From Trichomonas vaginalis G3 (lineage: Eukaryota > Parabasalia > Trichomonadida > Trichomonadidae), in assembly GCF_026262505.1 (NCBI RefSeq), contig NC_067208.1:12409962-12473961 (forward strand): a DNA stretch of 64,000 nucleotides. Direction: 5' to 3'. This document shows positions 29,711-38,977 of the stretch, one piece after another. A model generated the notes under the pieces. The model was not told the DNA's origin and ran no database searches. It saw only the letters and a program-made list of their open reading frames with translations. A program made the position numbers and the translations under genes. Every line of letters starts with the position of its first letter. Position 1 is the first letter of the stretch.

Positions 29711-29788
29711 TTATGATAAAATAAAAATTTAAATTATGCCGTTCGCTCTTTTGGAGCTCCTAAAGTTTGTTTCACAAACATTGAGCGT

Positions 29789-31690
29789 TCATTGAACTCT
29801 ATACCATGCGAATACAGTCATGTAAGGTGGCATGTATTCTTTACTTTGTCCCGTTGTTTGCGTATATCCTGAAACGAAATGTGTATGGTTTCCTTCTCCC
29901 TGAGTGTCGCTCCAGTAACAATTTATAGCAAATTTAACGTCGTCTTTAACATCATATCCTTTACCTTTTGTCATTCCTGACCAATCCCAATATCTATGCT
30001 TATGCCAACCTGCTTGAGATGTACTTAAATCTATGTAGTGACTGTGTGCAGGTAAATTTTCACCCGTAATTGTTTTACTTCCCCCTGTTTCCTTTGAAGA
30101 GTTTGCACAATACAAAAACCTGTCGACTATTTGTTCCCATGCACCAACACCAAACATTGCTTGAGGACCTCTCACATCCATAGATGTATAAATAGAACCT
30201 ACTGGGTTCATTAAATCAAACATATGAGATATTATAGGATTGTCTCTTTTGAACTTAAAATATAGTGTAACTATTTCGGGTTTCTTCTGGTTTGTGTCAG
30301 AATATTTTTTATAATATAATCTTATGTTTTCAGGGTATGTAAAATCTTGACTATAATATTTATTTTTGTCATCTTCATAATAGTATACTATTCTCGTTTT
30401 TTCTATTGCATTATATCTTTTATATCTATAATAATCTAAATATAATGTTTGCTTTTTTGGGTCTACATGTGCGTCAACACCATAGTCATAATAATACGGT
30501 GCTGGAGCTACGTTAGACAATGTCATATCCGTCATTTCATAAACTCTTAAATATTTCTTTTGTTCGTCTCCATATAAGTTTAAGTAGCAGTTGTTGTCTA
30601 ATGGAACTTTAACTTGTGTGCCATTATTCTTTATATAGCCTACATACATTTCATTGTTATTTTTCGGAATGAGTTTATACCGTATACCATTTCTTAAGGA
30701 GTGTACAAACTCCCATCTAAAATATTTGTTTTCTTCATTGACAGAAAAGTCGCCAACAATAGTTTCAATATTTTTTGTTGTTCCAACTAAACTTTGGTAT
30801 ATTTCGTTAACAAATGATATATCTGCTTTCTTTGCTAACTCATCGTTAACAAATGATATATCTGCTTTCTTTGCTAACTCATCGTTAACATAAGTTTTAT
30901 CTGCTTTCTTTGCTAACTCATCGTTAACAAATGATATATCTGCTTTCTTCCCTAACTCATTGTTAACATAAGTTTTATCTGCTTTAAGGTCTAAACATTC
31001 TGAAACCCATCCTGTATCAGCTTTAGTTTTAAGAATCTTCGATGTCCGTTCATGATACCATTCAACCCTTTCTATAATTTCATTATCTTTTTCATTAACA
31101 TATTCCTTATCTGCCTTCTTCATTAATTCACTAGCCACAAGTCCCTTATCTGCCTTCTTTGCTAACTCATCGTTAACATAAGTTTTATCTGCTTTCTTTG
31201 CTAACTCATCGTTAACATAAGTTTTATCTGCTTTCTTTGCTAACTCATCGTTAACATAAGTTTTATCTGCTTTCTTTGCTAACTCATCGTTAACAAATGA
31301 TATATCTGCTTTCTTTGCTAACTCATCGTTAACATATTCCTTATCTGCTTTCTTCATTATGTCATTTAGGAAACCTTTTATGAATTCCTCATTTAAATTA
31401 AATCTTCCAATCTTCAAAACTTTAGGAAATGCATTTAATGCGTAATATCTTTGTTCTTCTGGTGGAATTGATGTTATATCATCCGTTATTCCTTTAATTT
31501 TTGAATTCATAAATAAAATTTCTTTTATATTTGATATCACTGCACCACCTTTGCAAACGAATTCGAAATGGTCATTTTTCAATACTATCTCCAAATCTCC
31601 ATATTTCAACATTTGCGTTTGTTCTGCCGTCTTTGAATTATATGCATATATGGCGTATGTAATGGTCTGTGGTTGCTGTTGTTTAATCAT
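29789..31690 (-). CDS. Polinton A tail-fibre-like protein with phage collar tip
   Basis: The 633-aa protein has a globular N-terminus, then a run of near-identical repeats (KADKTYVNDELA and KADISFVNDELA, about residues 130-300) like the triple coiled-coil stalks of phage fibres, a middle domain, and a C-terminal tip of phage tail-collar type: GGSKTITGENLPAHSH, several further His pairs, and EYMPPYMTVFAWYR. In phages such tips form trimeric, metal-holding receptor-binding heads. An attachment fibre for a Polinton virion is the natural reading (inference). Element B carries a longer relative. The gene looks whole. Confidence 0.88.
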   Translation of the reverse strand: MIKQQQPQTITYAIYAYNSKTAEQTQMLKYGDLEIVLKNDHFEFVCKGGAVISNIKEILFMNSKIKGITDDITSIPPEEQRYYALNAFPKVLKIGRFNLNEEFIKGFLNDIMKKADKEYVNDELAKKADISFVNDELAKKADKTYVNDELAKKADKTYVNDELAKKADKTYVNDELAKKADKGLVASELMKKADKEYVNEKDNEIIERVEWYHERTSKILKTKADTGWVSECLDLKADKTYVNNELGKKADISFVNDELAKKADKTYVNDELAKKADISFVNDELAKKADISFVNEIYQSLVGTTKNIETIVGDFSVNEENKYFRWEFVHSLRNGIRYKLIPKNNNEMYVGYIKNNGTQVKVPLDNNCYLNLYGDEQKKYLRVYEMTDMTLSNVAPAPYYYDYGVDAHVDPKKQTLYLDYYRYKRYNAIEKTRIVYYYEDDKNKYYSQDFTYPENIRLYYKKYSDTNQKKPEIVTLYFKFKRDNPIISHMFDLMNPVGSIYTSMDVRGPQAMFGVGAWEQIVDRFLYCANSSKETGGSKTITGENLPAHSHYIDLSTSQAGWHKHRYWDWSGMTKGKGYDVKDDVKFAINCYWSDTQGEGNHTHFVSGYTQTTGQSKEYMPPYMTVFAWYRVQ

Positions 31691-31714
31691 TTATTACGAT
31701 TTAAAAATAAATAT

Positions 31715-32452
31715 TTAATCTGTTATCTCATCAGCTATTTTTTCTATTTGAAATTGCCATAATATTTCATTCATAAATTCTAAATCACAATCAAATAGGT
31801 CAGTTATTCTAAATTTAATATTTGATAAATCTTTTGAATGAAGAATAAATGAATTCCCGGATAATTGAAACGGATATGATAAAGAAAATATGTTTAAGTT
31901 GATGGATAAAATGTTTTGTATTGATGGGTAAGAGTTAGGGTCTAATGTTTGATGTGAAAATCTCATTGGGGTATTAACTTTATCACATTTGATTAAAATG
32001 AAATTAGAACCAGTGTCAGAATACAAAACATCCCAACATCTTTTTCAAAATTTAATATCCCCAACAATGAACGAAGACGAGGAGTACAAAATTTAATTTT
32101 CAGCGGAAATTTAATAAGGTTATTTATTTCATCAAGTTCAAAAAGTTTATCAGGTTTTGATTTAAAATTTTCTTCATACCATACGATAAATGATTCATTT
32201 AAATAACTTAAAATCATGTTAATATCCCATTTCGTTATCACATTATTTATATACATATCATACGTTTTTAGGTCTACGACCCCGCCGCTATGCGGCTCAT
32301 GGTCATCTTTAATAAATGATATATATATCTGAAGGGTCTAAAAGAATGGGATTAAATTTACCACTCACAGAAACGAGAGTAACATTATAAATTCCGCTAA
32401 CTGTTAAATTTAATTCACAGTTATTATTCGAAATAATATTGATAATTGACAT
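31715..32452 (-). pseudogene. Polinton A structural gene, counterpart of 50623-51387 in B (broken)
   Basis: The C-terminal part (LSNIKFRITDLF, then a conserved end) parallels LKDMQFRLVDFQ in the 254-aa protein of element B. The beta-rich pattern suggests a virion component such as a jelly-roll minor protein; this is inference. The gene is broken, about two breaks. Hairpins GGTC-TAC-GACC and GCCGC-TAT-GCGGC (32271-32296) lie within the interval. Confidence 0.5.
32271..32296. repeat. Two GC-rich hairpins
   Basis: GGTC-TAC-GACC (32271-32281) and GCCGC-TAT-GCGGC (32284-32296), same family as the other short hairpins. Confidence 0.88.
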
Positions 32453-32473
32453 TTTTTTATTACGATTAAAAAT

Positions 32474-32953
32474 ATGGTAAAGCGTTATTTTCCAGTGATA
32501 AATAAAACTAGAATAAGATTACCTCAAGAATTCATAAATTCAACGAATAAGAAATTCATTCATGTTATAAATTTTAGTGTTTTCAGAAAATATGAGTCGA
32601 TGTCATATTCATCATCAGGTTATATTTCACTTCATTCAAATTTAGTTCAATCAAACCCATATAATGACCATTTCATAAGATTTTCAGATGGTATTAAAAA
32701 TGTAATTGATAGATTAAAATATGAACAGATTGACAATATCGAATTTTTGGAATTTTGGTTTAAATATCCCGATGGAAAAAAGATTGAAGTTAAAGATAAA
32801 GCTGATACTATAACAAAAACAATTACAATGACCGATCCGGATAGTGGGGAACAAAAAGAAATAAAACAAACGATAGAAACTGGTGAAAGGTCAATTATTA
32901 TCGATTATGATTCAAAGGATTATTATTCGATAATGTTAATGCTTGAATATTAA
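32474..32953 (+). CDS. Polinton A beta-rich protein (possible minor capsid protein)
   Basis: A 159-aa protein rich in beta strands and aromatic residues, ending SIMLMLEY. Its strand pattern and end resemble the C-terminal half of the 293-aa protein of element B (47603-48484, ending IIEMILIAY). It is divergent from the structural gene on the other strand, with a 21-bp gap, and overlaps the end of the next gene by four bases. Virion role inferred from location. Confidence 0.6.
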   Translation: MVKRYFPVINKTRIRLPQEFINSTNKKFIHVINFSVFRKYESMSYSSSGYISLHSNLVQSNPYNDHFIRFSDGIKNVIDRLKYEQIDNIEFLEFWFKYPDGKKIEVKDKADTITKTITMTDPDSGEQKEIKQTIETGERSIIIDYDSKDYYSIMLMLEY

Positions 32954-33651
32954 ATAGCCTTAACAAAGAATTTTTCAAGTGATATTTTATATTCATCAAC
33001 TATTTTATTATAAATATCATTATATGTTAAATGAAGTTCAGTTGTTGTTCCGTTCTTTGATATCTTAATTGTGCTAATATCCTTTATAGGATTTATTTTT
33101 GCAACTGTTCCGCAGCATGAAACCTCATCATCTATGAAAAATTGAATCTTCACGTCTGAATCTTGAACATCACAAAGAATGGCGATAATGTGAATTAATG
33201 ATTCATAAGGTAAAATAATTAAACCGGATTGGTCAATTAAATTTATTATTGAATCATAATTATCAGTTATGATATCACGGTAAATTTTCATTAATTCAGA
33301 ATTAATGTCTATTTTATATGGCGCATTGCGACTGTAATCGTAGATTCCTGGGTTCTCGATGTTTGATGAAAGAGGTGGGGGGTATGTTGGATAAGTGGGA
33401 ATTTCAACAGGTTCTTTACCAGGTTCAGATAAAATGATTGGGTCTCCATTCTCATGGTTTTCTTCATTCTCCTCATTCTTCGGTAAGTCACGAGTTAATA
33501 AATTTGGTTGAGTTGCTGACCTTGTTAATTCAGGACTAACATTAACTTTAACATTTTGAATAATTCGTGATTTATCATCATTTACGTTATAACCAACCGT
33601 AATCTCTGCTTTTGCGTTAGTGTTCTTTTGACTAGTGAAACGTCTTCTCAT
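32950..33651 (-). CDS. Conserved Polinton protein, counterpart of 49812-50426 in B
   Basis: The 233-aa protein has a basic N-terminus, a Pro-rich middle (PTYPTYPPPL) and a conserved C-terminal ~110 residues with a CCG turn (DDEVSCCGTVAKI) matching IECCGQTPPFMKI in B. Conservation between two very different elements marks it as a core gene. Function is not known; virion assembly is a guess from its neighbours. Confidence 0.7.
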   Translation of the reverse strand: MRRRFTSQKNTNAKAEITVGYNVNDDKSRIIQNVKVNVSPELTRSATQPNLLTRDLPKNEENEENHENGDPIILSEPGKEPVEIPTYPTYPPPLSSNIENPGIYDYSRNAPYKIDINSELMKIYRDIITDNYDSIINLIDQSGLIILPYESLIHIIAILCDVQDSDVKIQFFIDDEVSCCGTVAKINPIKDISTIKISKNGTTTELHLTYNDIYNKIVDEYKISLEKFFVKAI

Positions 33652-33683
33652 TTATATTCGAATAAAAAAATATATTTAAACTT

Positions 33684-34583
33684 TTATTTTGCTGGAACTT
33701 TTGAATCTATTATTTCCTGTATTTGTTCATGAAGTTGATTTTTAGCATTTTCATCGAAATTAATAGACCGAATATATTCATTAATTGCATTCTTATAATC
33801 ATCTGATTTCTCAAATTTTCTTTTATCTGATTCCTTAACTAAATCATAAGTTAAACCTCGTTGCTGATATAATGGTTTCTTAATTAAATCTTTGAATGCT
33901 TGAGATAAAGCACCTGATGCAATTCTTGCTACTATAATTGGTTGGAATTGCTGTTTAAGTTCATCTTTAACATTTGCGAAAACTGGATCGAATAAAGCAA
34001 CTTTAAAGAATTTCTTAGCTGGAATTTCAGGTCTTAAATTTGCATATTGACCATCAAACTGGTTAGAATATCGTGGTAATCCATCCGGTCCCTCTTCAAT
34101 AGCATTTAATTCTTCATTGAAGTAAGAATATGGATTATGACGGTATGAATTAATTGGACCATTTTCACCTTCTCCAATGTATTGTTTAACAGCTTTTCCA
34201 TTTTCATCAAATTGCATAGGATAATGTTCATTATATGCTTTACGTTTAGGATAATCCGTCATTGTTAATTTATACCCATTTATGACTTTAATATTTCCTT
34301 GACCATCAGTAACGAAAACTTCATTTATTCCATCAGGTTTTCCATTTGGACCCGTAATGTCTGCTTCGTGTGCTTCCCAATTTGGTCCGTGACGTTTGGC
34401 ATATGCTTGAGCTTCTGGTAATGTTAAAACGTTTCTCATTTGTTTAACATCCTTTTGAAGACCGGCAACAATGTGGACTAATTCTTTCATTCCGTCTGGA
34501 ACTTTCATAGTTCTATTATATGCACCCTTTTTGTTTGTTCCTTGTTTTAATGGAACCTGTAGAAGATTTGCAATTTCTGTCAT
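33684..34583 (-). CDS. Conserved Polinton protein, counterpart of 49385-49786 in B
   Basis: A 299-aa protein with a short coiled segment (residues 35-55), a Gly/Asn/Pro-rich middle and a helical, charged C-terminus. The segment [19 protein letters not shown] followed by YNEHYP matches KIYVNDGSGG ... ESYRV ... YSNAYP in the shorter protein of element B. Location between capsid-type genes and the ATPase suggests a virion or packaging role (inference). It looks whole. Confidence 0.7.
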   Translation of the reverse strand: MTEIANLLQVPLKQGTNKKGAYNRTMKVPDGMKELVHIVAGLQKDVKQMRNVLTLPEAQAYAKRHGPNWEAHEADITGPNGKPDGINEVFVTDGQGNIKVINGYKLTMTDYPKRKAYNEHYPMQFDENGKAVKQYIGEGENGPINSYRHNPYSYFNEELNAIEEGPDGLPRYSNQFDGQYANLRPEIPAKKFFKVALFDPVFANVKDELKQQFQPIIVARIASGALSQAFKDLIKKPLYQQRGLTYDLVKESDKRKFEKSDDYKNAINEYIRSINFDENAKNQLHEQIQEIIDSKVPAK

Positions 34584-34623
34584 GTTTAATTATAAATAAA
34601 AAATAAAAATTAATTATAAAAAG

Positions 34624-35451
34624 TTATTCGAATTTAATGGAACCTTTATTTAAATCAACTATTATTTTTCCATGTTCTCCTAATTGTTGATATTGTGTGT
34701 AAAGTTCATTAATGCTCATTGGTAAATTCACTTGATAAAGCATAACGTTCAACTGTTGACGACTAAAACCACTGAAAATGAAAAGGGTGGACAGGTTTGA
34801 TTTAATGTTTGTGCTTAATGCTTTAAAGTATTGAACAGCCATGAAGAATGAACACTGAATGTGTCGACATTGAGTTAATAATTGATTAAAATATGATTTC
34901 TCATTAGTTATTAGTTTTGATTTCACCGCATCATCTAGAAAAATGAGTGAATGCAAAAATTCTCTATCAAAATTTGAAATAGAAAGTGTTTCAAATAATT
35001 CATCCCGTTGTTTATCAATAATTTTATCCTCTAATCCTTGCTTCTTGATTGTATTATATAATTCTTTATACATTACAAAGTTTTTTAAATAATCTTCTGC
35101 TTCTTCTTGTGATAAATAAATAATTGGAATTTTGATTAAATGCTTTAAAGATTCAAATGTATCATCTGAAGGTGAACCTGAACGGTTGATATAAATTAAC
35201 ACATGTGAATAGGGTGAAGTGTTAGCAATAATGATAATTTGTTTTAATATCGTTAATGTTTTACCTTTATTTTGTTTACCAATTGCTGCAGTGATTGAAT
35301 TTAAGTAACATTCAGAATATGGAATTTTCATTAATTTTTCCTTAGATAGAGCATTTCTATTATCACTCAATGCTTCATTAATCATATCATCTACGTATGT
35401 ATTATATACTCCTGCTAATTCTTCATAAGGGGTGGATGAATTTAAATCCAT
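34624..35451 (-). CDS. Polinton A genome-packaging ATPase (FtsK/HerA, A32-like)
   Basis: A 275-aa P-loop ATPase: Walker A GKQNKGKT (residues 58-65), Walker B LIFLDD (169-174), and a downstream region with many Gln residues that fits the sensor strand. Such ATPases pump DNA into the capsids of double-jelly-roll viruses and are a hallmark Polinton gene. It is next to the major capsid gene, 25 bases away, on the same strand. It looks whole. Confidence 0.9.
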   Translation of the reverse strand: MDLNSSTPYEELAGVYNTYVDDMINEALSDNRNALSKEKLMKIPYSECYLNSITAAIGKQNKGKTLTILKQIIIIANTSPYSHVLIYINRSGSPSDDTFESLKHLIKIPIIYLSQEEAEDYLKNFVMYKELYNTIKKQGLEDKIIDKQRDELFETLSISNFDREFLHSLIFLDDAVKSKLITNEKSYFNQLLTQCRHIQCSFFMAVQYFKALSTNIKSNLSTLFIFSGFSRQQLNVMLYQVNLPMSINELYTQYQQLGEHGKIIVDLNKGSIKFE

Positions 35452-35475
35452 TTAATCAAAAATAAATTTATAATT

Positions 35476-37114
35476 TTAAACATTTCTATTCATCAATATT
35501 TCATCATATGAACTTCTATACTGCGGTGGTGTACCTGTTGGATGATATTTCAAACCTTCATCCGGTGTCCATGTCCAATATGTAGTCCTAGTAAACCAAA
35601 CCTGAGGAGGATTTGTCACTTTTGAACAGTAAGTGTCATTTTCACCCTGAATGATTGGATAAGCTTTCACTTGTACTGTAACTTGTGAGTTGAAAGTTTC
35701 TAATCCATCAAAGAATATACCCGCTCCATCACGTTGAACTGGAATAGTGCATAAGAATGAAGTTTGGTCTTTCCATGTTCTAGCTAATGGTGCCATCATC
35801 ATCATTCAGTGGTCTAGTTAATGAGTCCTCGTATTCTTCTGTGCATTCATTCACTCCATCTAAATCAGAAGCTTGAAGCATACGTGTAAAGAATATGTCA
35901 CCCACTGTGGTCATCGCTTGATCGGGGAAGTTTCTGGAATCTATAGTGACCTGAAGACCTCGAAGCATTGGATTTTCTAAAACCGTTCTTTGCATTGCAT
36001 TCTTCGGAAATGTTAACACAACATCTGTAACATTATGAAGAGCGTATGAGAAATCTGAGCTAATACCTTCAGGAGTGATGCAACCTCCATTTAGTGAACG
36101 AACGTCAATATGTTGAGCTGGAATCATGAATGGATCTTCCTTACTAAATAAACGTGGTATTGCTTTAACTGATTCTTCAATTAAACCGTATCCTGGTGTA
36201 ATGCATTTATCCTCTAAAACTTCCATCTTTGTGCATGAAATAATAACGTCTTCAACTGTTGCGTCAGCAGATGTAGCGGCTAAGCTTGTAATTAATTTGG
36301 CAGGAAGTCCGATTTGTTGGAATTTGCGATCATATTTATAAACATGATTCATAATCTTTTCATAATTTTCATCAGTTATCTTTTCATAAACGTAATTTTG
36401 TAAATCAGCAACTCTTAACGGGTCAACCTGACAAAATACTAAAGTATCCCTGAAAACATAATATTTAAGAATGATTTCACCAAATGATTTAGGATAATCA
36501 TCGAACGCCTGAAATGCTAACAAATCATTTACCGGAATAATCATATCAAAAGTGACATCAACTTCTTCATTTGCTTTCTTGAAAACTTCTGAAGGGTCAA
36601 TATATTTACCACATACTGAGTTATCATATTTTTGAACATTATTATATAACGAATGAACAAACTTTTTAACTTTCCTTTCTGATTTTGGTTTATATGTTGC
36701 AAATGCGAAAGATTCACGGGCGCAATCCATCTGAAGATAACCAGCATCACCTCTTTCGGTTTCTACTTCTAATTGCTTAAAGCTTTGATTTGATGATTTA
36801 TAACCAACGAATAAACGCATGCATTTAAAAGCGGCATCACATGTGAAAGCTTTATTTGAAACTAGAGTTGCTTTAACTTTGCGTTTAATATATGTGTCAC
36901 CTAATTGGTTCACATCATGAGCCGGATTTGTAATTCTTAAATGAGTTTGTTTATCATCAAAATATGGAGCATCAGAGTCATAGCATGAACTTTCAAGTTC
37001 TCTATAATATCTTCTACCATCATTCTTTGCGAATATTTCATTTATCTTTTCGAATGAATGAAATACATTTCCATTAATCGGTTTAGTGTTTGGCACTAAA
37101 TAGTTAGTCGTCAT
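35476..37114 (-). pseudogene. Polinton A major capsid protein (double jelly-roll type), about one break
   Basis: The long beta-rich protein (MTTNYLVPNTKPINGNV at its start) has the size (about 540 residues over the interval), aromatic-rich strands and position next to the packaging ATPase expected of the Polinton major capsid protein. The gene has about one break; otherwise it looks whole. The beginning of a close relative lies at 62166-62284 in fragment C. Confidence 0.75.
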
Positions 37115-37183
37115 TTATTATTAAATAAAAAATCAAAATTAAAAGATGAAAATGAATTTTTAATTTTAATGAAATAATCAACT

Positions 37184-37396
37184 ATGGCTGCAGGATTCTT
37201 TAAGAAACTGTGGGATAAAGTAAAAAGAGGAGCGCATAAAGTTTGGGAAACAATGAAGAAAGGAGCAAATTGGATATTTAAGAATAAAGAAGCAATTAGT
37301 GACGTTGCTGAACAAATAGCACCTAATGTTCCGGTAAGGGAAGTATTAAATAAAGGAGATAAGGTTTATCGTCGACTACAACCGATACTAAGATAA
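37184..37396 (+). CDS. Amphipathic Polinton peptide (70 aa), MAAGFFKKLWD type
   Basis: A 70-aa basic protein beginning MAAGFFKKLWDKVKRGAHKV, an obvious amphipathic helix with Phe/Leu/Trp on one face and Lys on the other. The convergent gene on the other strand starts with almost the same residues. Such helices occur in membrane-acting virion proteins (adenovirus pVI is one example); that role here is inference. Confidence 0.65.
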   Translation: MAAGFFKKLWDKVKRGAHKVWETMKKGANWIFKNKEAISDVAEQIAPNVPVREVLNKGDKVYRRLQPILR

Positions 37397-37409
37397 AAAT
37401 AATATTTAT

Positions 37410-37651
37410 TTTTCCACTATCTACCCCTATTTTATTAAGTATTCCTTCAGCAATTCCACCAACTGCGTTACCTGCTTGTGCTCCCATCGCCGGATTACCT
37501 GCTTTAGCACCTAATACTCCTCCTATGATAGTTCCTGCCGTTTTCGCTACTGGTGCCAAAAAGTTTGCAACGGGTTTAATAATTTTTGATGAACCCAACT
37601 TGCAGCTTTCTTAATTCCTTCCCATAATTTTTTAAAGAATCCTGCCGCCAT
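37410..37651 (-). pseudogene. Second MAAGFFKKLW-type Polinton peptide, Gly/Ala-rich (broken)
   Basis: From an ATG at 37651 the start is MAAGFFKKLW, as in the convergent gene. The later part is rich in Gly/Ala (GTIIGGVLGAKAGNPAMGAQ), like small membrane-active virion proteins. About one break here; a relative lies at 62590-62829 in fragment C. Confidence 0.5.
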
Positions 37652-37718
37652 CTCTGATTTAATATTAATTAAAAAATATATTTCATCACTTATATTCTAA
37701 TTTTTTATTTAATGATAA

Positions 37719-38105
37719 ATGAAACCGATTTTAAAAATAAATGAAACAGAGGAGGAAGAAAGTGAAAATGTTCAACAAAAAATAAACGTTGTTAAACCAA
37801 TTACTGAAATAAAAATTTTTTCATCTGTTGATGAATTTAATGACTATTATGCTAATAATAAAAAATTATTTGAAGAATTGACAACATGTAAATTGAATAA
37901 AATGTTTAAAGTTGAGGACAGAGTCCAAGACCCGGAGGGTCATGGATTCAAAATTTCAAAAATAAAAGGTGTTGTTAGTTTAAAATCTATTCCTCAATCA
38001 AGAATCACCTCATTAATGAAAATTGATGATTTAACAAAAAGAATAGAAATTATTGAAGAGCGAATAAATCAAATTATTGATTTCATAAATTCAAATAATC
38101 ATTAG
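37719..38105 (+). CDS. Small Polinton A protein with C-terminal coiled coil
   Basis: A 128-aa acidic then basic protein; the last ~35 residues (LTKRIEIIEERINQIIDFI) form a coiled coil. Two hairpins, GGAC-AGA-GTCC (37916-37926) and GACCC-GGA-GGGTC (37929-37941), are translated in the middle. It ends just before the right terminal repeat. Fragment C carries the beginning of a relative. Function unknown. Confidence 0.65.
   Translation: MKPILKINETEEEESENVQQKINVVKPITEIKIFSSVDEFNDYYANNKKLFEELTTCKLNKMFKVEDRVQDPEGHGFKISKIKGVVSLKSIPQSRITSLMKIDDLTKRIEIIEERINQIIDFINSNNH
37916..37941. repeat. Two GC-rich hairpins inside a Polinton gene
   Basis: GGAC-AGA-GTCC (37916-37926) and GACCC-GGA-GGGTC (37929-37941), read in frame as part of the 128-aa protein. 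Same family as the others. Confidence 0.85.
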
Positions 38106-38106
38106 T

Positions 38107-38903
38107 TTTTTAAAGTTTATTTTTTAAAAATTTTTTTATTTCATTATGGTAGTTTATTTTTCATTCATGAAAATAATTATATCTGATTTCTTTTACTCTC
38201 TCGTATATACTAGATTTAAAGAATTCAGAACATTTCCCATAATCTCCTAAATGTTTTCTTATCCCTAACGTGTGCCAGTTATTATATGAAACTGAATAAA
38301 CTTTATCTTTATCTTTACACCTTTCATCACTTCCAATATATTTATATCTCAGTTTTGATTTAGTATTTTCATAATCATTAACGTTTAATAATTCACAGTC
38401 TTCCTTTTTAAATTGATGTTTAAGATATTCAGGATTTAATACTCTACGTTTATATGCTCCTAACTTAGTTCTAAAGGTTTTTCTACAAAATTTAGGAATT
38501 CCATCCTCTTTAATGTCATCAATGATTTCCATTTCATTATTTTCAATTTCTTCTTCTCGTTTATGAGGTCTTTGATTATGACTCCATTGATTCCATGAAA
38601 TTAAATATTCTTTATCATTATATTTATACCTCATTAGCTTATTTTGGCTTTCATATTCATTTAATAATTCACAATCTTCATTTTTAAATTGAAGTTTAAC
38701 CCATTCAGGATTTAAACAATGTTTAATTAATCGCGGAATATCTGACATCATCTATATATAGCTTCTTTTATAAAAGATAAAAAAATAAATTATTTTAAAA
38801 TTAATGTTAATTTTTTAATGATTTATAAATAAATATATTTTAATGCATCGTCTATATATAGTTGTAACAAAAAAAGTCACACAACCCGCACTCATCTACT
38901 ACT
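38107..38903. repeat. Right terminal inverted repeat of Polinton A (797 bp)
   Basis: Inverse of 19050-19846, ending CATCTACTACT directly before the target duplication AAATTT at 38904-38909. I saw no difference from the left repeat in the stretches compared, and the encoded protein is identical. Confidence 0.93.
38161..38751 (-). CDS. Terminal-repeat protein of Polinton A, copy 2
   Basis: Encodes exactly the same 196 residues as 19202-19792 and points inward from the right end, so the element carries the gene twice, one copy at each end. Confidence 0.75.
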   Translation of the reverse strand: MMSDIPRLIKHCLNPEWVKLQFKNEDCELLNEYESQNKLMRYKYNDKEYLISWNQWSHNQRPHKREEEIENNEMEIIDDIKEDGIPKFCRKTFRTKLGAYKRRVLNPEYLKHQFKKEDCELLNVNDYENTKSKLRYKYIGSDERCKDKDKVYSVSYNNWHTLGIRKHLGDYGKCSEFFKSSIYERVKEIRYNYFHE

Positions 38904-38977
38904 AAATTTATAAACAATATAAACACTTTACAAACAACATAAAATAAACAAATATTTCTAATAACAGGTACATTTCC

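Larger units (their letters stand above)
19050..38903. mobile_element. Polinton (Maverick) element A, nearly whole, 19.85 kb
   Basis: The element starts and ends with AGTAGTAGATGAGTG and its complement, has 797-bp terminal inverted repeats, and is flanked by the 6-bp direct repeat AAATTT (19044-19049 and 38904-38909), the usual Polinton target duplication. Parts in order: terminal-repeat gene, EF-hand-like protein, PolB, small gene, integrase, small genes, KilA-N protein in a repeat cluster, tRNA-like sequence, micro-genes, tail fibre, structural genes, packaging ATPase, major capsid protein, amphipathic peptides, terminal-repeat gene. About four genes are broken; the rest looks whole. Identical terminal-repeat proteins and a perfect target duplication indicate a young insertion. 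It separates the Myb gene from the Man1/Src1-like gene. Confidence 0.95.
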
